A DNA stretch of 64,000 nt from Bacillota bacterium (lineage in GTDB: Bacteria; Bacillota; Clostridia; Lachnospirales; Lachnospiraceae). Where the stretch lies: assembly GCA_023408815.1 (NCBI GenBank), contig JAEYJO010000057.1:162401-226400 (forward strand), given 5' to 3'. Shown piece by piece: positions 26,292-33,602 of the stretch. How positions within the stretch are numbered: the first letter of the stretch is position 1; every line of letters begins with the position of its first letter. Both the position numbers and the translations under genes were made by a program. The notes below the pieces were generated by a model, which did no database searches, was not told the DNA's origin, and saw only the letters and a program-made list of their open reading frames with translations.

Positions 26292-27155
26292 CTATAATTC
26301 CAGAGCTTCGTTAAGCGCATCACAAATGACATGGCTTATCTGTTTAATTTGATAATCCACATCCTTGCTGGTCACATACATGTTGTTAAGCTCTGCCAGA
26401 TTTACCTTCATTTCTCCCGATACCGCATCGTTGACTATAGTTGCCGCATCCACCACCGTAGGCACGCCGATTGCAACGACAGGAACCTCCAGGCTTTCCT
26501 CCGTCAGGGCATTTCTATGATTTCCTACCCCCGAACCCGGATGGATACCCGTATTCGTCACCTGAATCGTCCGATTCAGCCTTTTGGTAGAACGTGCTGC
26601 CAGCGCATCCACTACAATGACCACGTCAGGCTTCGTCTGGCCGATAACTCCCTTGATGATTTCCGCACTTTCCATACCGGTCTTCGCCATAACACCAGGT
26701 ACAATGCTGCTCACCATATTCATTCTCGATTTGCTGTACGCCGCCTTTCCATATTCCATTACCACGTGTCTCGTAATGAACAAATTATCGGCTACGTTCG
26801 GTCCCAAAGCATCCGCCGTTACATCCCGGTTACCAAGCCCTACAATCAACACTGACTGCTCCTCCTGGGCCTCAGGAATAATATCCTTCAGCTCCTTTGC
26901 CAAGGCGGAGGAAATTTCCTGGTGATAATTTTCATCCGGTTCTACCATCCTAGGAGCTTCCAGCGTAGTATAGACACCTATGGGCTTTCCCATGGCCTTC
27001 GCCCCGTTTTTCGTTTCGATGATTACTCTGGTAACCCTTATTTCGTTTTTTTCATCATAGGTCTCCTCTACGCTGACCCCTCTGATTTCCTCCGCTTCTC
27101 CTATGCTTTCTCTGGCCTCCAGAGCTAAATCTGTTCTTACCTGAAAACAACTCAT
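26292..27155 (-). CDS. gpr: GPR spore germination protease
   Basis: 287 residues. The N-terminus FQVRTDLALEARE carries the conserved RTDLALE where the zymogen pro-peptide is cut. VLIVGLGNRDVTADALGPN and VVDALAARSTKRLNRTIQV, then TGIHPGSGVGNHR, are the GPR aspartic-type core. GPR degrades small acid-soluble spore proteins during germination, giving amino acids to the outgrowing cell. The predicted pro-peptide is short. GGGAGCGG precedes the ATG. Spacing to spoIIP is 61 bases. A forespore promoter was not found. Confidence 0.95.
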   Translation of the reverse strand: MSCFQVRTDLALEARESIGEAEEIRGVSVEETYDEKNEIRVTRVIIETKNGAKAMGKPIGVYTTLEAPRMVEPDENYHQEISSALAKELKDIIPEAQEEQSVLIVGLGNRDVTADALGPNVADNLFITRHVVMEYGKAAYSKSRMNMVSSIVPGVMAKTGMESAEIIKGVIGQTKPDVVIVVDALAARSTKRLNRTIQVTNTGIHPGSGVGNHRNALTEESLEVPVVAIGVPTVVDAATIVNDAVSGEMKVNLAELNNMYVTSKDVDYQIKQISHVICDALNEALEL

Positions 27156-27264
27156 CTGTCCGCTCCCAAATCCTTTTCTTTGTTTAATTTATGCAGGTAA
27201 AGTTTTTTGCTGCAAAAAAAACTTCTCTATCACGTATTTTTTACAAAAACTAGCGAATTATGTA

Positions 27265-27293
27265 TTGACATCTTCAAACTCTTAATTTACAAT
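27265..27293 (+). promoter_or_regulatory. rpsT promoter
   Basis: A perfect TTGACA (27265-27270), a 17-base spacer and TACAAT (27288-27293) make one of the strongest vegetative promoters of the window. Transcription would begin near 27300 and give an 85-base leader for rpsT. Confidence 0.8.
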
Positions 27294-27304
27294 AATATAC
27301 GCGT

Positions 27305-27341
27305 GTTTCATTAAAACGTCCGTGTCCGGATTTAATGAAAC
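27305..27341 (+). promoter_or_regulatory. Hairpin in the rpsT 5' leader
   Basis: An 11-base perfect inverted repeat, GTTTCATTAAA and TTTAATGAAAC, encloses a loop with an inner TCCG/CGGA stem. It begins within a few bases of the predicted transcript start and ends 45 bases before the start codon. No T-run follows, so it is not a terminator. It may be an S20 autoregulatory leader or a stabilising 5' hairpin. Confidence 0.6.
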
Positions 27342-27386
27342 CTTTCGTAAAAATTGATCGATAGAGACAAATAGGAGGTGTGGGTC

Positions 27387-27650
27387 TTGGCTAACATCAA
27401 ATCTGCAAAAAAGAGAATTTTAGTTAACAACGCAAAAGCTGATAGAAACAAAGCTATCAAGTCCGGTGTTAAGACGGCTGTTAAGAAAGTAAATGCTGCA
27501 ATCGAAGCGAACGATAAAGCTGCTGCTTCTGCTGCATTATTAGCTGCTACTTCAGTGATTGACAAAGCTTCTACTAAAGGCGTATATCATAAGAATACCG
27601 CTTCTAGAAAAGTATCTCGTCTGACACAGGCTATTAATAAGATGGCTTAA
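27387..27650 (+). CDS. rpsT: Ribosomal protein S20
   Basis: 87 residues from the TTG at 27387 (MANIKSAKKRILVNNAKADR). GGAGGTGTGGGTC puts GGAGG 8 bases before this TTG, and MANIKSAKKR is the invariant S20 start. Basic helical protein of the 30S body that binds 16S rRNA first among the primary binders. UUG as the rpsT start is also known in Escherichia coli, where it takes part in autoregulation. Stands alone with its own promoter and terminator, divergent from gpr. Confidence 0.98.
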   Translation: MANIKSAKKRILVNNAKADRNKAIKSGVKTAVKKVNAAIEANDKAAASAALLAATSVIDKASTKGVYHKNTASRKVSRLTQAINKMA

Positions 27651-27685
27651 TTCTTCGATATAAAAGAGAATGTGAACGAACATAA

Positions 27686-27720
27686 AAACAACCCATACCG
27701 TCATGTGGGTTGTTTTTTTA
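27686..27720 (+). terminator. rpsT terminator, probably bidirectional
   Basis: 10-base stem AAACAACCCA with TGGGTTGTTT, 10-base loop, then a T-run on the plus strand. On the minus strand it is followed by a short T-run too, so it can also end the TPM-domain transcript. Confidence 0.85.
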
Positions 27721-27771
27721 TGTATTACATTTAAGAAGTGACTTTTAACACCTCAATGGAAGAAGAACAGC

Positions 27772-28641
27772 CTAACGGCTGTGTCCGCCTCCACCATGGT
27801 GACCACCGCCGGAATGACCTCCGCCTCCTGAGCTTCCGCCGCCGTTTCCGCTGCTCCTTTCGATATGCCTTCTCGTCACTACCTTATTGACAAGGACATC
27901 TTCCTTCCTCTTCAACTCAGGCCTGCCTCCGTTTACATAGGTGGTAGCCATAGTCGTCCTGTTTCCCTTTTTGCTGCTCCAATGCACTGCTATAAACACG
28001 ATAGCTATGATGGCTGCCGCCGCAAAAGGAGACCAGAACGGTAACGATTCCGTCAATTGTCCCGTACCTGTCATATCGTAATAGAACTCGTTCACATAGG
28101 TTTCGTATGCTTTATAGGGATCATCCTCCACATACAGATATACTTTGTCCAAAAGATTATCCACCATGGCGCTGCTATAGTTCTCTTCTGCCCTTCCCAC
28201 CGTACAAAGCCATGTATAAATCCTTCCGTCATCCTCCCGAAACCAGTTATCTACCAAAAGGACACCATCACCAATAGGCTTATCATAACCGAATTTATTC
28301 TCATCATAAAAATCCTCGGCATATATCCGCACAAACCCATCGTAAGAGACATCCGCCTCCTTTCCTCTCGCATATTCCTTAAGGGATTCGTTAAGTGTCA
28401 CGAGTACGATATCACATCCGGTCTGAGCCTCTCTCTCGGAAATCAATTCCCGCAGCTTACTTTCTTCCTCCTGCGTCAGCACATTTCCATAATCAAAAAC
28501 CCTCTCTTTCGTGAGGCATTCCGTGTTCGCACGCGCTTCGGCCTTCTGCGCCGCCTGATAGATCAGCGTTCCTGCGTAGATTACTCCCAGAAGTGCCGTT
28601 ATAAGAAAAATCCATTTAAAATAATTAAAATATTGTTTCAT
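27772..28641 (-). CDS. TPM-domain membrane protein with Gly/His-rich tail
   Basis: 289 residues. A membrane helix at about 10-30 (FLITALLGVIYAGTLIYQAA), a TPM-type domain (about 45-200) with VFDYGNVLTQEEESKLRELI and TGCDIVLVTLN, a second helix (AAAAIIAIVFIAVHW), and a C-terminal GGGGHSGGGHHGGGGHSR tail. TPM domains occur in thylakoid repair phosphatases and in bacterial YgcG; the Gly/Ser/His tail is common in this family. Catalytic activity in bacteria is not established. Paired 3 bases apart with the zinc-ribbon gene upstream, so the two probably form one envelope system. Confidence 0.8.
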   Translation of the reverse strand: MKQYFNYFKWIFLITALLGVIYAGTLIYQAAQKAEARANTECLTKERVFDYGNVLTQEEESKLRELISEREAQTGCDIVLVTLNESLKEYARGKEADVSYDGFVRIYAEDFYDENKFGYDKPIGDGVLLVDNWFREDDGRIYTWLCTVGRAEENYSSAMVDNLLDKVYLYVEDDPYKAYETYVNEFYYDMTGTGQLTESLPFWSPFAAAAIIAIVFIAVHWSSKKGNRTTMATTYVNGGRPELKRKEDVLVNKVVTRRHIERSSGNGGGSSGGGGHSGGGHHGGGGHSR

Positions 28642-28644
28642 CTC

Positions 28645-29625
28645 CTACACCACCTCCAGTATTCCCATGATAAAGGTCAACACTATACTGGCGACAGCAA
28701 ATACCGTAGCGCCGTATGTGAGCACCTTTGCCTTAGATACGGGAGTCGAACCTACAATCTTGCCCGTCTGTCCATTCACATAAAAATCATAATCCTTATC
28801 CTGATATTTATACAGGTAACGCCAAACCGGAAGCAGCGCATAGTGAACGCCTTCCCTTTGTATGGAAACCTCTCTGTTCTCTGTCGTTACCGAAGAATAT
28901 CCTGAAATCGTCTCGCGAAGCAGCTCCTCCAGAGCCTTGTTCGCTTTCGCCTTCGCCCTTTCCTCTAAAGTATCCGCATTCTCATTATATATCTCACCGA
29001 AGAAGCCCGACATATACTTCTCCGTAAAATCCTCTAATCGATTATAATCATAAGGCTCCATCAAATCCATAACGTCGTTTTGCAGAACGGATGCATCTAC
29101 CGGAATTTTGTCAAACGATACATCCATATCCCTTTCTATCCGATAGTAGGAAGTCTCCGTATATTCCGTATCTCCGGCCACCCATACCCTGACCTTCGTT
29201 CCCCTGCCCGTATATTCGTACCTGGATGCATAATCGTACATCCAGAACGGAACATAGATTCCCTTCATATCCTTAAGGGTGGCTTCCGAAAGAAAACTAT
29301 CCGGCGTGAAAATCCTTCTTTTAAACTCATTCCGAAGCATATCCACCACTTTCTTCTTGTCTATTTTGAAGGGCAGCATCAAATCCGGGCGGTAGGCACC
29401 GTCCACTCTGTCGTCCAATATAATATAACTTCCACAATACTCGCACTGACACGTGGATGCATACTCTTCTATGTTCAGCGCTGCACCGCAATTTAAGCAC
29501 TCTGTTTGTGATTTTGCATCCTCTCTCTCCTCGCTGTCAACTCCGTCACAGTGAGGGCAGTACATCTTCCCTGACGCAGGGCTGTATATCGCATTTCCTC
29601 CGCAATTTTTACATCTGAATAACAT
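28645..29625 (-). CDS. TFIIB-type zinc-ribbon membrane protein
   Basis: 326 residues. Two N-terminal zinc ribbons: CKNCGG with CPHCDG, and CLNCGA with CEYCGS. A middle region of mixed strands (GIYVPFWMYDYASRYEY and LPVWRYLYKYQDKDYDFYVN) and one C-terminal membrane helix (GATVFAVASIVLTFIMGIL) follow. The family is widespread in Lachnospiraceae and often annotated from the ribbon alone; it is not an RNA polymerase factor, given the membrane anchor. Linked to the TPM gene by a 3-base gap. Function unknown; membrane quality control is a guess from the partner. Confidence 0.75.
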   Translation of the reverse strand: MLFRCKNCGGNAIYSPASGKMYCPHCDGVDSEEREDAKSQTECLNCGAALNIEEYASTCQCEYCGSYIILDDRVDGAYRPDLMLPFKIDKKKVVDMLRNEFKRRIFTPDSFLSEATLKDMKGIYVPFWMYDYASRYEYTGRGTKVRVWVAGDTEYTETSYYRIERDMDVSFDKIPVDASVLQNDVMDLMEPYDYNRLEDFTEKYMSGFFGEIYNENADTLEERAKAKANKALEELLRETISGYSSVTTENREVSIQREGVHYALLPVWRYLYKYQDKDYDFYVNGQTGKIVGSTPVSKAKVLTYGATVFAVASIVLTFIMGILEVV

Positions 29626-29657
29626 CTTTTCTCCCCGTCTTCCTTTTTCCCTTTATT

Positions 29658-30743
29658 TCAATATACGATTCTGTTTCTTCCGGCCTCTTTTCCTTTATAC
29701 AGTTTTACATCCACATCGTTAATGGAATGATCCATGTCCTTTTGGAAATCGAATTCGCTCAGTCCGAAAGTCATCGTTACTTTTACAGTTTCTCCTTTGT
29801 AAAGCACTTCTAGCTTCCTTATCTTCTTCTGAAGCTCCTCCAGAAGAATCAGTGAGTCGTCTCCATTGACATTATCGAAAACGAACAGGAACTCTTCTCC
29901 GCCCCAACGGCATACCCGCCCCTTTTCGCCTGCTATTTCTATAAATATGGACGCCAAATGGCGCAGCATGATATCTCCGCATTCGTGACCATAGTTATCG
30001 TTTACCACTTTAAAAAAATCGATATCTCCAAGCGCTAACGACAAGCTGTCGATTCTCCCTTCCCTGCATTCCCTCTCCTTTTTCTCCAGATATTCGCTCA
30101 TACTCCGTCTGTTGAAAAGCCCGGTAAGAGGGTCTATCGCTGCCAGTCTGTGAAGCTTTTCGTTGTATACTACAAGTTTCTTCTCCATCTCCTGGGAATC
30201 CTCGGTAAACACTGCCAAAATCGTCGTCGTAGCGATAAATACAAAAACAGTATTGATAATCTGGAATATGATATAGGTCTGCATCTCCAATACATAAATC
30301 GGTTCATACAAAAGAGTATAAGCATACAAAGCCAGTCGGAACAAGCAAAGTGCCGTACCCATCAATATCTTCCAATGAAGCTTGCTATAACTGGTAGTGA
30401 AATTCAGCGCCAGCAGCACGAATACGAAATGCTGTACCCCACAGTCCCAGCCAAATCCCCTGATGAAGGCAACAATCCAGATTCCCATCAGTATATGAAC
30501 GAATATGACGGACATCTTCGTTCTGTTCATATATGTCGTATAAAAAGATGCTGCATAAGCACAAAATAACGGCACGCACAAAACGATTGGTTTCATATCC
30601 CCCGTCACAAAAAAAGTGCATAGAAGCAGAAGAAAATAAATGCACATAATGATGGAGTTAAGCCTGAGTATGATGGAGGCCTTCTTTGTCTCATTTTCGC
30701 TCTTCACATCCTGAAATAACACTTTCGCAAACTTATGAATCAT
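29658..30743 (-). CDS. Membrane-bound diguanylate cyclase
   Basis: 361 residues. About six membrane helices fill residues 25-180 without a recognisable sensory family. A short coiled coil leads into a GGDEF domain: DPLTGLFNRRSM, LGDIDFFKVVNDNYGHECGD, and the active-site GGEEF at 281-285. It should make cyclic di-GMP from two GTP. The RxxD inhibitory site expected at 271-274 reads AGEK, so product inhibition through that site is probably absent. GGAGG lies 6 bases before the ATG. It has its own promoter and lies downstream of the DUF6179 terminator. Confidence 0.92.
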   Translation of the reverse strand: MIHKFAKVLFQDVKSENETKKASIILRLNSIIMCIYFLLLLCTFFVTGDMKPIVLCVPLFCAYAASFYTTYMNRTKMSVIFVHILMGIWIVAFIRGFGWDCGVQHFVFVLLALNFTTSYSKLHWKILMGTALCLFRLALYAYTLLYEPIYVLEMQTYIIFQIINTVFVFIATTTILAVFTEDSQEMEKKLVVYNEKLHRLAAIDPLTGLFNRRSMSEYLEKKERECREGRIDSLSLALGDIDFFKVVNDNYGHECGDIMLRHLASIFIEIAGEKGRVCRWGGEEFLFVFDNVNGDDSLILLEELQKKIRKLEVLYKGETVKVTMTFGLSEFDFQKDMDHSINDVDVKLYKGKEAGRNRIVY

Positions 30744-30794
30744 CCCAAACCTCCGGTATAAGGCTGTCCCTGCACGTGTCCCCTATATGACGAT

Positions 30795-30823
30795 ATTATA
30801 ACTTACCTTCTACCATTTATCAA
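30795..30823 (-). promoter_or_regulatory. Promoter of the diguanylate cyclase gene
   Basis: TTGATA (30818-30823), 17 bases, then a perfect TATAAT (30795-30800) on the minus strand, starting right after the T-run of the upstream terminator. Confidence 0.7.
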
Positions 30824-30825
30824 AC

Positions 30826-30876
30826 AAAAAAAGCATCTATGGAACAATCAATAACAAACTATTGTCCCACAGATGC
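30826..30876 (-). terminator. Terminator of the DUF6323-DUF6179 operon
   Basis: A long stem (arms about 30833-30848 and 30861-30876; GCATCT/AGATGC at the base) with one or two mismatched pairs and a 12-base loop, followed on the minus strand by seven T (30826-30832). Confidence 0.85.
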
Positions 30877-30928
30877 GATATGTCATCTGATTTTTTCTTT
30901 TTACAATGTTATCCTATGCAGCTTGTTA

Positions 30929-31738
30929 TTATCCGTGCACATAATTTTTGTACTCCACCGCAAAAGAATGGATATCCTCCTGCAAATAGCTTTCCGCTTC
31001 CTCACAGAAATCCGTCTCCTCTCTCTTACGATACTCCAGCTCCATAAATAAATGTAACAGCGTCTTCATCTTATGCTCTAGCTCTTCCACACTTCCCTTC
31101 CGCGCCCCCTCTTCCTGTTCCAGCATTTTCCCTACGATGTATCGCATGACAATAGAACTTAAATTGAGAAATAATTCCTTATATCCCTTGTGATATTCCT
31201 TCTGTGCCTCGATGACATAGGTTCTGGGAAAGGCTTGAAGGAAGCGCTGTTCCAATCGTATTACTTTTAAATAGCTGTAGATCAGATCCACGCCGCAAAG
31301 CTCATTCGGCATATTTACAAGCAGCGGATAATCCAAAGTCAACAAATGATTCTGAGGAAAAAATCTGGCATCGTAATGCACAAAAAATGCCGGCATTCCC
31401 CTCGCAACCGTATCGTAGCAGCAAAGGCTTTCATAAGAATCGAAGTTTACCATGATTTCTTCATATGTGCTCTTCGCTTTGCTCACCTTATCCATAACAA
31501 GCTGAAGGCCTTCCTTATACGCCTCCATGGCGCTCTTCTTCGCGCCACTTTCGACAATTTGTGTCTGTTCGGATGCATACCCTCCCTGCGAATGTTTTTC
31601 TCTTTCCTCGATGCAGTACAGCACCGCTCCCATAAGCTGCTGCGCCTTTTCATAGGTTATGGAAGTGCTCTCCTTGCTGGTGTATTTTTCCGTCAGATAT
31701 TTCACAACCGGCAGCAATTCTTCTATCCCGTATTCCAT
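30929..31738 (-). CDS. DUF6179-like protein of unknown function
   Basis: 269 residues, soluble, largely helical, no signal peptide or membrane helix. Opens MEYGIEELLPVVKYLTEKYT and carries SYEKAQQLMGAVLYCIEE-like helices, a central FFPQNHLLTLDYPLLVNMP stretch, and a Glu-rich C-terminus. I recognise it as the DUF6179 family, which occurs with DUF6323 in Lachnospiraceae; no biochemical function is known to me. The start has GAAAGGGGAAC upstream. It follows DUF6323 by 33 bases and shares its terminator. Confidence 0.65.
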   Translation of the reverse strand: MEYGIEELLPVVKYLTEKYTSKESTSITYEKAQQLMGAVLYCIEEREKHSQGGYASEQTQIVESGAKKSAMEAYKEGLQLVMDKVSKAKSTYEEIMVNFDSYESLCCYDTVARGMPAFFVHYDARFFPQNHLLTLDYPLLVNMPNELCGVDLIYSYLKVIRLEQRFLQAFPRTYVIEAQKEYHKGYKELFLNLSSIVMRYIVGKMLEQEEGARKGSVEELEHKMKTLLHLFMELEYRKREETDFCEEAESYLQEDIHSFAVEYKNYVHG

Positions 31739-31771
31739 AGTGTTCCCCTTTCTTTTGAGACCGTATGTCTT

Positions 31772-32311
31772 TCAGCTCAGTTCCTCATACAGCACCTGAA
31801 GATATAAATCTCTGTCCCAGCGCTGTTCCTCCGAGAATGCTTCGTAATCCCCCTTACCTCCGCTGCTTATATATCCCCGATAGCCGGCACGCACAGCGCG
31901 GGCAAACCTCTCTAAGCAGGTTTCCTGAAGGTACTCAGCGGAGCCGAAACAGATTTCTTCATATAACTCTTTCATCACCTCGACCAATTCATCATCCGTC
32001 AGATTGTCCTCCGCCTCATTTTTATACAAGTAAAATATATCCTGAAGCTGCACCAAGGTGTCCGCATAGTTGTTCCTGTCAATATACTGGGAATCGCAAA
32101 AAGCTTGTATCAGCTGCGGCAGTATTCCCTCTCCAAACTCCACCCTTCTTTGTTTTTTCAAAGCGTCCTGCCTGCACTGCACCAGCATCCGGGCTTCGTC
32201 CTGTGTCAGTGCCAGCCCGAACTTCTGTGTCTTTTCGTTGCATGCGATCACTCTTTCGAGTTCCTGTTTTTGCCCCGCTGCCGCGAGTACTTCAAATAAT
32301 TCCTCCTGCAT
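31772..32311 (-). CDS. DUF6323-like protein of unknown function
   Basis: 179 residues from the ATG at 32311 (MQEELFEVLAAAGQKQELER); AAAGGGGTG precedes it and the extra upstream codons lack a site. Acidic, helical and soluble, with KKQRRVEFGEGILPQLIQAF and GYISSGGKGDYEAFSEEQRW as conserved-looking blocks. I take it as the DUF6323 family; function unknown. First gene of a two-gene operon with DUF6179. The tight pairing suggests a complex of the two proteins. Confidence 0.65.
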   Translation of the reverse strand: MQEELFEVLAAAGQKQELERVIACNEKTQKFGLALTQDEARMLVQCRQDALKKQRRVEFGEGILPQLIQAFCDSQYIDRNNYADTLVQLQDIFYLYKNEAEDNLTDDELVEVMKELYEEICFGSAEYLQETCLERFARAVRAGYRGYISSGGKGDYEAFSEEQRWDRDLYLQVLYEELS

Positions 32312-32385
32312 ACATAACACCCCTTTTTCATCTTTATCACTTAAGTAATTATTCATTTTATACCAAAGATATTTAAATACAAGAA

Positions 32386-32414
32386 TTGAAAAAAAGTAAT
32401 TTTTGTGGTATTAT
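32386..32414 (+). promoter_or_regulatory. Promoter placed directly before a terminator
   Basis: TTGAAA (32386-32391), 17 bases, TATTAT (32409-32414). The predicted start point is at about 32421, right at the first base of the hairpin at 32422. It does not lead into a gene without passing that terminator. Confidence 0.5.
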
Positions 32415-32421
32415 ATATATG

Positions 32422-32456
32422 AAAAGAGAGGCGAAAAATAATCGCTTCTCTTTTTT
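32422..32456 (+). terminator. Orphan rho-independent terminator in the gap before the MoxR operon
   Basis: 13-base stem (AAAAGAGAGGCGA with TCGCTTCTCTTTT, one G-T pair), 7-base loop, then a run of T on the plus strand. No plus-strand gene ends here. With the promoter upstream it would give an RNA of about 35 bases, or act as an attenuator. Confidence 0.6.
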
Positions 32457-32582
32457 ATCTATTGTTTTGACTTCTTTTCTTTTTTTACATCATGTGCAGT
32501 TCCTTGGCATTCAAAATGCACAAAATATAGATATAAAATTTATGTTAATTATATATATTACCCGGCCGTACATAGATTTGTA

Positions 32583-32611
32583 TTGATAAATCATATTCTC
32601 TGATACATAAT
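32583..32611 (+). promoter_or_regulatory. Predicted promoter of the MoxR-DUF58-transglutaminase operon
   Basis: TTGATA (32583-32588), 17 bases, CATAAT (32606-32611), about 50 bases before the MoxR start and after the orphan terminator. The stretch 32457-32582 holds no recognisable feature. Confidence 0.5.
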
Positions 32612-32663
32612 AAAAATATATTTATTTTCTTATGACATTACCTTATAAAGGGGGACAAACGCA

Positions 32664-33602
32664 ATGCCTCAATCCGAGACACTTCAAAAAATCATAAGCA
32701 ATATGGAAACCGTCATCGTCGGTAAACGCAGTGTCATCGAGCTTTCTCTTATCACGCTGCTTTCCGATGGCCATCTTTTGTTAGAGGATGTTCCAGGCGT
32801 GGGTAAAACTACCCTGGCAAAGTCGCTGGCTCAGTCCATCGAGTGCAGCTTTTCCAGAGTCCAATTCACTCCTGATACTCTCCCAAGCGACGTTACCGGC
32901 ATGACAATATATAACATGCAGACGGGTGAGTTCCGCTACTGCGCGGGAGTCATAATGAACGATATTATTCTTGCCGATGAAATCAACCGTACTTCGCCTA
33001 AGACACAGGCCAGCCTCTTAGAGGCCATGGAAGAGCATCAGGTGACGGTGGACGGCAATACTTATTCCCTGCCTCAGCTTTTCATGGTAATCGCTACACA
33101 AAATCCTATCGAACAGCTGGGCACCTATCGTCTGCCTGAAGCCCAGCTGGACCGCTTCATGATGAAAGTCTCTATGGGTTATCCTGAAAAAATCAAGGAT
33201 GAGACGGATATCGTCCTGCGTATCGTGGAGGGCGAACCTTTAAAAAGCCTCCTTCCCGTCACGTCCAAGGAAGAGCTTCTTTATATAAAGGAAGAAATCA
33301 AGACAGTGACCATACATGAAGATCTTATTATCTATGCCGTAGAAATCGCCCGAAACACGAGAAAAAACCGCTATCTGACGCTTGGTGCCAGCCCCAGAGC
33401 TGCCATTGCGCTGACCCGCGCGGCAAGAAGCCGGGCTTACCTTCTCGGACGTTCTTATGTTACGCCTGAGGATATTACCGTACTTGCGGAACCGGTGCTA
33501 ATGCACCGCCTCATTCTTTCCTCCGAGGCGAGATTGGAAGGGAAGAAAGAGAAAGATATTTTACAGGAAGTGCTTCATCAGACAAAGGTCCCGATTCTAT
33601 GA
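32664..33602 (+). CDS. MoxR-family AAA+ ATPase
   Basis: 312 residues. Walker A in LLEDVPGVGKTTLAKSLAQS, Walker B in DIILADEINRTSPKTQASLL, EAMEEHQVTVDGNTY and the sensor PFMVIATQNPIEQLGTYRLP-like region are MoxR hallmarks. MoxR proteins act as chaperones that activate or mature partners, often with DUF58/VWA proteins. Here it heads a three-gene operon and overlaps the DUF58 gene by 4 bases (ATGA). AAAGGGGGAC is the ribosome site. Cytoplasmic. Confidence 0.95.
   Translation: MPQSETLQKIISNMETVIVGKRSVIELSLITLLSDGHLLLEDVPGVGKTTLAKSLAQSIECSFSRVQFTPDTLPSDVTGMTIYNMQTGEFRYCAGVIMNDIILADEINRTSPKTQASLLEAMEEHQVTVDGNTYSLPQLFMVIATQNPIEQLGTYRLPEAQLDRFMMKVSMGYPEKIKDETDIVLRIVEGEPLKSLLPVTSKEELLYIKEEIKTVTIHEDLIIYAVEIARNTRKNRYLTLGASPRAAIALTRAARSRAYLLGRSYVTPEDITVLAEPVLMHRLILSSEARLEGKKEKDILQEVLHQTKVPIL

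Noticed and set aside
27156..27264. Forespore (SigF/SigG) promoter for gpr
   Set aside because: I could not find a convincing -35/-10 pair at the right spacing on the minus strand, so none is listed.
28057..28905. 282-codon plus-strand frame across the TPM and zinc-ribbon genes
   Set aside because: It crosses two coupled minus-strand genes, lacks a ribosome site and has a Ile/His-rich nonsense composition.
32419..32586. A small ORF (MKREAKNN...) starting inside the orphan hairpin
   Set aside because: No ribosome site, the start lies at the expected transcript start, and the sequence is low complexity from A/T-rich DNA.
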